Assembly: GCA_001838165.1 (NCBI GenBank)
Contig: KV835877.1
Span: 1 to 8,847 of the forward strand
Direction: 5' to 3'
DNA: 8,847 nt
Origin: Actinomyces sp. HMSC035G02
GTDB taxonomy: Bacteria > Actinomycetota > Actinomycetes > Actinomycetales > Actinomycetaceae
Part shown: piece after piece, positions 4,209 through 8,847 of the stretch
Layout: each line of letters starts with the position of its first letter
How positions within the stretch are numbered: the first letter of the stretch is position 1
Notes under the pieces: model-generated
Told to the model about the DNA's origin: nothing
What the model saw: only the letters and a program-made list of their open reading frames with translations
Database searches by the model: none
Program-made: the position numbers and the translations under genes

Positions 4209-7200
4209 GTGCACATCACCCACACGTGGTCGAAGGCCTCCAAGCCGGCCCAGCTGCTTGCCATGCTGGTCACGACCGCCCTCGTTATGCTCGGCGTCAC
4301 GACGCTGCCCACATATGCGGCGGCCCCGACGCTCAAACTCGCCATCACACCCGACGAGACCTCGTACCTCTCCGGTGTCGAGCAGCGCTACGTCGTCGAG
4401 TTCTCGTGTGCCTCCACCACGGAGGACTGCCTCGACTCGGTCGTCACCATCACGCTGCCCCACACGGTGACCCCCGCGGGCAACTCGAACCTCGACTCGG
4501 CCCCCGATGGCGTCAACGCCACGGCCACCGCCGGCAAGAAGGTTGTTACCCCAACGATCAAGGCTCCGACCGCCAACGCCGACGGCCTCGTCACCTACAA
4601 CCTCGGAACCGTCGCCGCCGGCTCGTCGTTCCAGACGGTCCTGACCTTCACCGCCCCGCGCGGCGTGACCCCCGGCGGCTCCACCGTCACCCCGGTCGCG
4701 ACCTTCACCTCGGGCGAGAGCAAGGAAACCTCCCAGGCGACCGTCACGATCAAGTCCGAGCCGACCCCTCAGCTGAGCAAGACTGGCCCGGTTGCAACCC
4801 CCAAGAACGTCGACGTGACCTACCAGATCACGCCGAAGTACGACACCAACGTGGACGGCCTCAACGGCAAGTCCAATATGACCGACGTCGTCATCACCGA
4901 CCCGCTGCCCACGTGCGCCAAGTACGTGTCCTCCTCGGCCTCGGGTAACACCAAGACGAACACCGCCGCGACCGTGGAGAGCTCCTACGACGCCGCGACC
5001 CACACCGTCACCTGGAACGTCGGCGACGTCAACCCCGCGTTCATGAATATCGTCCTGTCCGTCACCGTCCACTACGACGACACCTGCACGGACGAGACTG
5101 TCACCAACACCGCGAAGCTCACCGGCAAGGAGATGCACAACGAGACCAACGTTGTCACCGCCGACGCCTCCTTCACGCACCGCTTCGACAGCGAGATCCG
5201 CTACGGCGGCGGCTTCAACAAGCGCGCCATGAGCCAGTTCGAGCGCGGCAAGCAGGGCAACTGGCTGTACAGCTACTCCAACAACTCCAACGTCCCGGTG
5301 GTCATGGAGTACACCGACTACATGACCTGTGGCCTCGTGTCCCCGACCGACGGCTCCAAGGACTGCGACAAGCCCCTCATGCGCGTCAAGACGATCGACA
5401 CCCAGACGACGACGCCCATCGAGATCACCTACTGGACCAACAAGGGAAACACCGGTACTCAGACCGTCTACCGCGGCAAGGCATTCGACTTCTCCTCCTT
5501 CGCCGCCGACGAGTACCTGACCGTCTTCCACTACAAGCAGACGATCCCCGCCGGTGAGTCCTCCATCCTCAACGTCGCCGGCCCCGTCGGCGCCGGTACC
5601 CCCACGACCGAGGACGGCACCACCTACGTCCAGGCTGACACCAACTCCGCCGCATGGAAGGCCGGCAAGTCCGACCAGTACGTGCGCGTCCAGAACTGCG
5701 TCTCCGACTGGTCCATGAAGTCCCTCGACGGCTCCCGATCCATCCAGATCCCTGCCGACGACTACTGCGACATTCTCACCCTGGGCACCGCGCTGCCCAA
5801 GTACTACAACGCCAAGTCCACCATCAAGGGCAACCTGGCGTCCCCCGGCTCCGAGGTCACCTTCAGCGTCACCGCGAACAACACCTCGACCGTCGTTGAC
5901 TCCCAGCCCGTCATCTCCGACCTGCTGCCCTGCGGCATGACCTTCGTCGAGAACTCCGTCACCGGCGGCCCCGCAGGTAAGGAAAAGACCGTCACGGTCC
6001 GCGACGTCACCGACGCCACCGGCTGCACCCGCCAGCTCGTCCAGGTCACCTGGCCCGGCTATCAGACCAAGGGTGGCACCACCATCCAGCTGCGCGGCAA
6101 GGTCGGCCCCTCGATGAGCGCCGGCACGCACAAGAACGAGGCCTACATCTCCGCGGCCGAACCCGAGTACGCGCTGACCTCCAAGAAGACCACGATCTGC
6201 TTCTACGGCTCTACCGACGACACCTACGATGTCAACGGTGACGGCAACACGGCCGACCAGGTCTGCCCCGTCTCCTCGACCTTCACGGTCTCCGAGCAGG
6301 CCGGTGCCGACGTCGTCCTCGAGAGCCTCGGCTCCGTGGAAGGCTCGACCTACAAGAAGTACACCGACGGCGTGTCCATGATCCGCCAGGGTGAAGACGG
6401 CCAGTACCGCATCACCCCCACCAACTCCGGTAACGCGGATCTGTCCGACATGACCGTGTACGGCATCCTGCCCCACGTTGGTGACACCGCCATCCAGGGT
6501 TCTGATCCCCGCGGCTCCGAGTGGGCGCCCATCCTCACCGGCCCCCTCCAGGTCGGCGCAGGCACGGGCATCGACCCCTCGCAGGTCACCATCGAGTACT
6601 CCACCTCCTACAACCCCTGCCGTGGCGAAGTCATGAACCAGGGCGACGCCATGGCAGCAGGCCCCGCCGGATGCGACAACAACTGGACCGCCACCCCGGC
6701 CTCGTGGGCCGACGTGAAGTCCTACCGCATCTACATCAACGGCAAGGCCACCCTGATCAAGGCCGGCGCGTCGATCCCGATCATCGCGCCCATCAAGGCC
6801 CCCGATAACGCGACCGGCATCGCCTACGAGTCCGTCGCCATCGCGGCCACCCAGGCCTCGAACAACCGCGCCATCCTGCCCGCCGAGCCGATCAAGGTCG
6901 CCATGGCCCTGGCGCTCGACGTCGCCCTCAACAAGACCGTCGTCTCCAACGCGTCCAACCTGAAGCCCGGCGACCAGGTCACCTACCGCATCGACGCAGG
7001 CAACATCGGCCAGGGCAAGGCCCCCGACCTCAAGGTCAAGGAAGCCTTCCCCGCCGGCACCACCTTCGTGTCCGCCGAGACGCACAAGTGCGCCTCCGGC
7101 TACACGACGGGCCTGCCGCAGGAATGTAAGGGCGCCGACGAGGCCGGCACCTTCGACGGCACCACGTGGACGATCGGCGACATGCTCGCCGGCGAATACG

Positions 7201-8847
7201 CCTCGCTCTTCGTGACCGTCACGCTCAACGAGGGCACCGACGGCAAGACCCTGAACAACACGGCTGCCTTCGTGAACCCGCCCGAGTACGACCTCGTTCC
7301 CGGCAACAACTCCTCCTCGGCGTCTATCACCGTCAAGCACCGCCTGGCCGGCAAGGTGTACTACGACGCGAACGAGTCCTCCTCGTTCGACAACGGTGAG
7401 GAACCCTTCAAGGACATCACGGTCGAGCTGGTCGGCGCCGACGGCAGTGTCGTCGCCACCACCAAGACCGACGCGGACGGCAACTACTCCTTCACCGGCC
7501 TCGACGCCGGAACCTACACGGTCAAGGTCACCAAGGCCGGCGAGCTCGCCGAGCTGACCCAGACCGAGGATCCGGACGGCACCAAGGACAACGCCTCCGG
7601 CGCGATCACCCTGAACGCCGACAACCCGGTCCGCGAGAACGTCAACTTCGGCTACATCAAGAAGCACGCGATCTCCGGCAACGTCTACCTCGACCAGAAC
7701 CGCGACAAGACGAAGAATACGGGCGATATCGACCTGTCCGGCGTCACTGTGAAGCTGCTCGACAAGGACGGCAACGTCGTGGGTACTACCACGACCGACA
7801 AGGACGGCAACTACTCCTTCACCGGCCTGAGCGACGGCACCTACACCGTCCAGGTCGACAAGACCGGCCCGCTGGCTGACAAGGAGCAGACCGAGGACCC
7901 CTCCGGTAAGGCGGACTCGCGCTCGCAGGCCATCACCTTCACGCGCACCGACCCGGACGTCACCAACGTCAACTTCGGCTACGCCGAGGACTACACCGTC
8001 TCCGGCACCGTCTACTACGACAAGGACCGCTCCGAGACCCTCAACAACTCCGAGCCCGGCTTCGACGGCATCACCGTGAACCTGCTCGGCGAGGATGGCC
8101 AGGTCGTCGCGACGACCACGACGAAGGCAGACGGCACGTACTCCTTCTCCAAGCTGCCTTCCGGCAAGTACACCGTCAAGGTGGAGCCCTCCGACCTCCT
8201 CAAGAAGCTCGAGCAGACCGAGGACCCGGACGGCACCAAGGACAATACCTCCGGCGTCGTCCAGGTCAATCACGACAACCCCTCCGTGAAGAACGTGAAC
8301 TTCGGTTACGCTACGAACTACACGATCAAGGGCACCGTCTACCGTGACGCCGACCGCTCCGAGTCCCTCGAGGACGGCGAGAAGCTCTACCAGGGCGTGA
8401 CCGTCGACCTCCTCGACAATGCCGGTAACGTCGTGGCTACCACGACCACCGACGCCAAGGGCGCCTACGCGTTCACCAACCTCGAGGAAGGCACCTACAA
8501 GGTCCGCGTCCACAAGGAAGGTCCCATCGCCGACCTCGTCCAGACCGAGGACCCGGACGGCACTAAGGACAACACCTCCGGCGACATCACCCTCGAGCTG
8601 AACGACCCGATCAAGGAGAACGTCAACTTCGGGTACATCTCGAACAACTCGATCTCCGGCACGGTCTACCGTGACGACAACCGCTCCAACTCCCTGAACG
8701 GGGGCGAGGCCGGCTACCCCGAGCAGACGGTTCAGCTCCTCGACAAGGACGGCAAGGTCATCGCGACCACCAAGACCGACGCCAACGGCAACTACTCCTT
8801 CGACAACCTGCCGGACGGCACCTACTCCGTCAAGGTCGTCAAGGACG
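4209..8847 (+). CDS. Large secreted DUF11 / SdrD_B-repeat surface protein (adhesin-like), 3' end outside window
   Basis: At least 1546 codons are open with no stop. The GTG at 4209 is chosen because AGGAG lies six bases upstream and it gives a full signal peptide (basic n-region, hydrophobic core about 16-33, likely cleavage near the AAA at 37-39); the next start, Met19, would destroy it. DUF11-like beta domains appear at about 186-322, 536-650 and 903-1043, the last with PGDQVTYRIDAGN and LNNTAAF motifs. Residues 323-535 and 690-900 are unassigned. From 1044 come four SdrD_B-like repeats of 109 residues and part of a fifth. Sixteen cysteines lie between 67 and 973, none in the repeats. A Ca-loop-like DVNGDGNTAD is at 674-683. 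By analogy with other DUF11/SdrD_B proteins it should be wall-anchored, with the repeats as a stalk and the N-terminal region exposed for adhesion. The anchor (LPXTG expected) is not in view. Ligand unknown. Confidence 0.9.
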   Translation, partial: MHITHTWSKASKPAQLLAMLVTTALVMLGVTTLPTYAAAPTLKLAITPDETSYLSGVEQRYVVEFSCASTTEDCLDSVVTITLPHTVTPAGNSNLDSAPDGVNATATAGKKVVTPTIKAPTANADGLVTYNLGTVAAGSSFQTVLTFTAPRGVTPGGSTVTPVATFTSGESKETSQATVTIKSEPTPQLSKTGPVATPKNVDVTYQITPKYDTNVDGLNGKSNMTDVVITDPLPTCAKYVSSSASGNTKTNTAATVESSYDAATHTVTWNVGDVNPAFMNIVLSVTVHYDDTCTDETVTNTAKLTGKEMHNETNVVTADASFTHRFDSEIRYGGGFNKRAMSQFERGKQGNWLYSYSNNSNVPVVMEYTDYMTCGLVSPTDGSKDCDKPLMRVKTIDTQTTTPIEITYWTNKGNTGTQTVYRGKAFDFSSFAADEYLTVFHYKQTIPAGESSILNVAGPVGAGTPTTEDGTTYVQADTNSAAWKAGKSDQYVRVQNCVSDWSMKSLDGSRSIQIPADDYCDILTLGTALPKYYNAKSTIKGNLASPGSEVTFSVTANNTSTVVDSQPVISDLLPCGMTFVENSVTGGPAGKEKTVTVRDVTDATGCTRQLVQVTWPGYQTKGGTTIQLRGKVGPSMSAGTHKNEAYISAAEPEYALTSKKTTICFYGSTDDTYDVNGDGNTADQVCPVSSTFTVSEQAGADVVLESLGSVEGSTYKKYTDGVSMIRQGEDGQYRITPTNSGNADLSDMTVYGILPHVGDTAIQGSDPRGSEWAPILTGPLQVGAGTGIDPSQVTIEYSTSYNPCRGEVMNQGDAMAAGPAGCDNNWTATPASWADVKSYRIYINGKATLIKAGASIPIIAPIKAPDNATGIAYESVAIAATQASNNRAILPAEPIKVAMALALDVALNKTVVSNASNLKPGDQVTYRIDAGNIGQGKAPDLKVKEAFPAGTTFVSAETHKCASGYTTGLPQECKGADEAGTFDGTTWTIGDMLAGEYASLFVTVTLNEGTDGKTLNNTAAFVNPPEYDLVPGNNSSSASITVKHRLAGKVYYDANESSSFDNGEEPFKDITVELVGADGSVVATTKTDADGNYSFTGLDAGTYTVKVTKAGELAELTQTEDPDGTKDNASGAITLNADNPVRENVNFGYIKKHAISGNVYLDQNRDKTKNTGDIDLSGVTVKLLDKDGNVVGTTTTDKDGNYSFTGLSDGTYTVQVDKTGPLADKEQTEDPSGKADSRSQAITFTRTDPDVTNVNFGYAEDYTVSGTVYYDKDRSETLNNSEPGFDGITVNLLGEDGQVVATTTTKADGTYSFSKLPSGKYTVKVEPSDLLKKLEQTEDPDGTKDNTSGVVQVNHDNPSVKNVNFGYATNYTIKGTVYRDADRSESLEDGEKLYQGVTVDLLDNAGNVVATTTTDAKGAYAFTNLEEGTYKVRVHKEGPIADLVQTEDPDGTKDNTSGDITLELNDPIKENVNFGYISNNSISGTVYRDDNRSNSLNGGEAGYPEQTVQLLDKDGKVIATTKTDANGNYSFDNLPDGTYSVKVVKD
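7338..8847 (+). repeat. SdrD_B-like repeat array, exact 327-base period
   Basis: Units start at 7338, 7665, 7992, 8319 and 8646, each exactly 327 bases (109 residues), the fifth cut by the window end. Each unit runs from a xxGxVYxD motif, through TTxTDxxGxYSFxxLxxGTYxVKV, to QTEDPDGTKDN and finally NVNFGY. Units 1, 3 and 4 keep near-identical DNA over QTEDPDGTKDN (7560, 8214, 8541), while unit 2 has QTEDPSGKADS there. The signature is that of SdrD_B / Cna_B-type immunoglobulin-like stalk domains. Identical unit length without indels suggests recent duplication or selection on domain geometry. Confidence 0.9.

Noticed and set aside
4095..8513. Open minus-strand frame of 1472 codons antisense to the surface-protein gene
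   Set aside because: It is in codon register with the sense gene, so its stops would require TTA, CTA or TCA in the sense frame. Those codons are avoided in this high-GC genome. The predicted protein is a monotonous V/G/D/L sequence that mirrors the sense repeats, with no recognisable domain.
1..8847. CRISPR array, insertion sequence or toxin-antitoxin pair
   Set aside because: No regularly spaced direct repeats with unique spacers, no transposase, and no paired small genes with suitable motifs. The 327-base repeats are protein domains.

Overview
The window looks like chromosomal DNA from a high-GC Gram-positive bacterium of the Actinomycetaceae (Actinomyces/Schaalia type). The pointers are GTG starts with strong Shine-Dalgarno sites, near-absence of TTA, CTA and TCA codons, a tRNA-Ile(GAT) / DLW-39-like small protein / tRNA-Ala(TGC) unit of a kind seen in actinobacteria, and a very large secreted DUF11 plus SdrD_B-type surface protein. 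The genus is an inference from style, not a sequence match.

Layout. Positions 1-674 carry no gene I can support, but they are dense in signals: a cluster of dyad-containing repeats (81-200), a C-rich tract ending in a rho-independent terminator (201-374), and several perfect palindromes (424-630). A minus-strand DUF2974 (Mbeg1-like) alpha/beta-hydrolase follows at 675-1553; its C-terminus appears shortened. Divergent from it, a good promoter (1621-1649) drives tRNA-Ile(GAT), a 44-residue DLW-39-like membrane-anchored protein and tRNA-Ala(TGC) on the plus strand, ending near a hairpin and T-run at about 2060. Convergent to that unit is a complete class I photolyase gene on the minus strand (2138-3565).

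Positions 3566-4208 are a 643-base divergent intergenic region. It holds a consensus -35 with a plausible -10, a perfect 8-bp hairpin followed by a T-rich tract about 70 bases later (a candidate small RNA or attenuator), a 17-base dyad, a 16-base palindrome, and two perfect inverted DnaA boxes. From 4209 to the right edge runs one open plus-strand gene of at least 1546 codons. It has a signal peptide, about 1000 residues of extracellular DUF11-like and unassigned beta-type sequence containing 16 cysteines in eight local pairs, then four complete SdrD_B-like repeats of exactly 109 residues each and part of a fifth. The C-terminal anchor lies outside the window.

The genes do not form one pathway: a housekeeping tRNA unit and a DNA repair gene are flanked by accessory genes (a shortened hydrolase and an adhesin-like stalk protein). 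The items most worth following are the 3726-3850 candidate RNA, the inverted DnaA boxes, the paired-cysteine architecture of the adhesin, the protein gene embedded between two tRNAs, and the dyad repeat cluster at the left edge. I did not find a recognisable new multi-gene system here.
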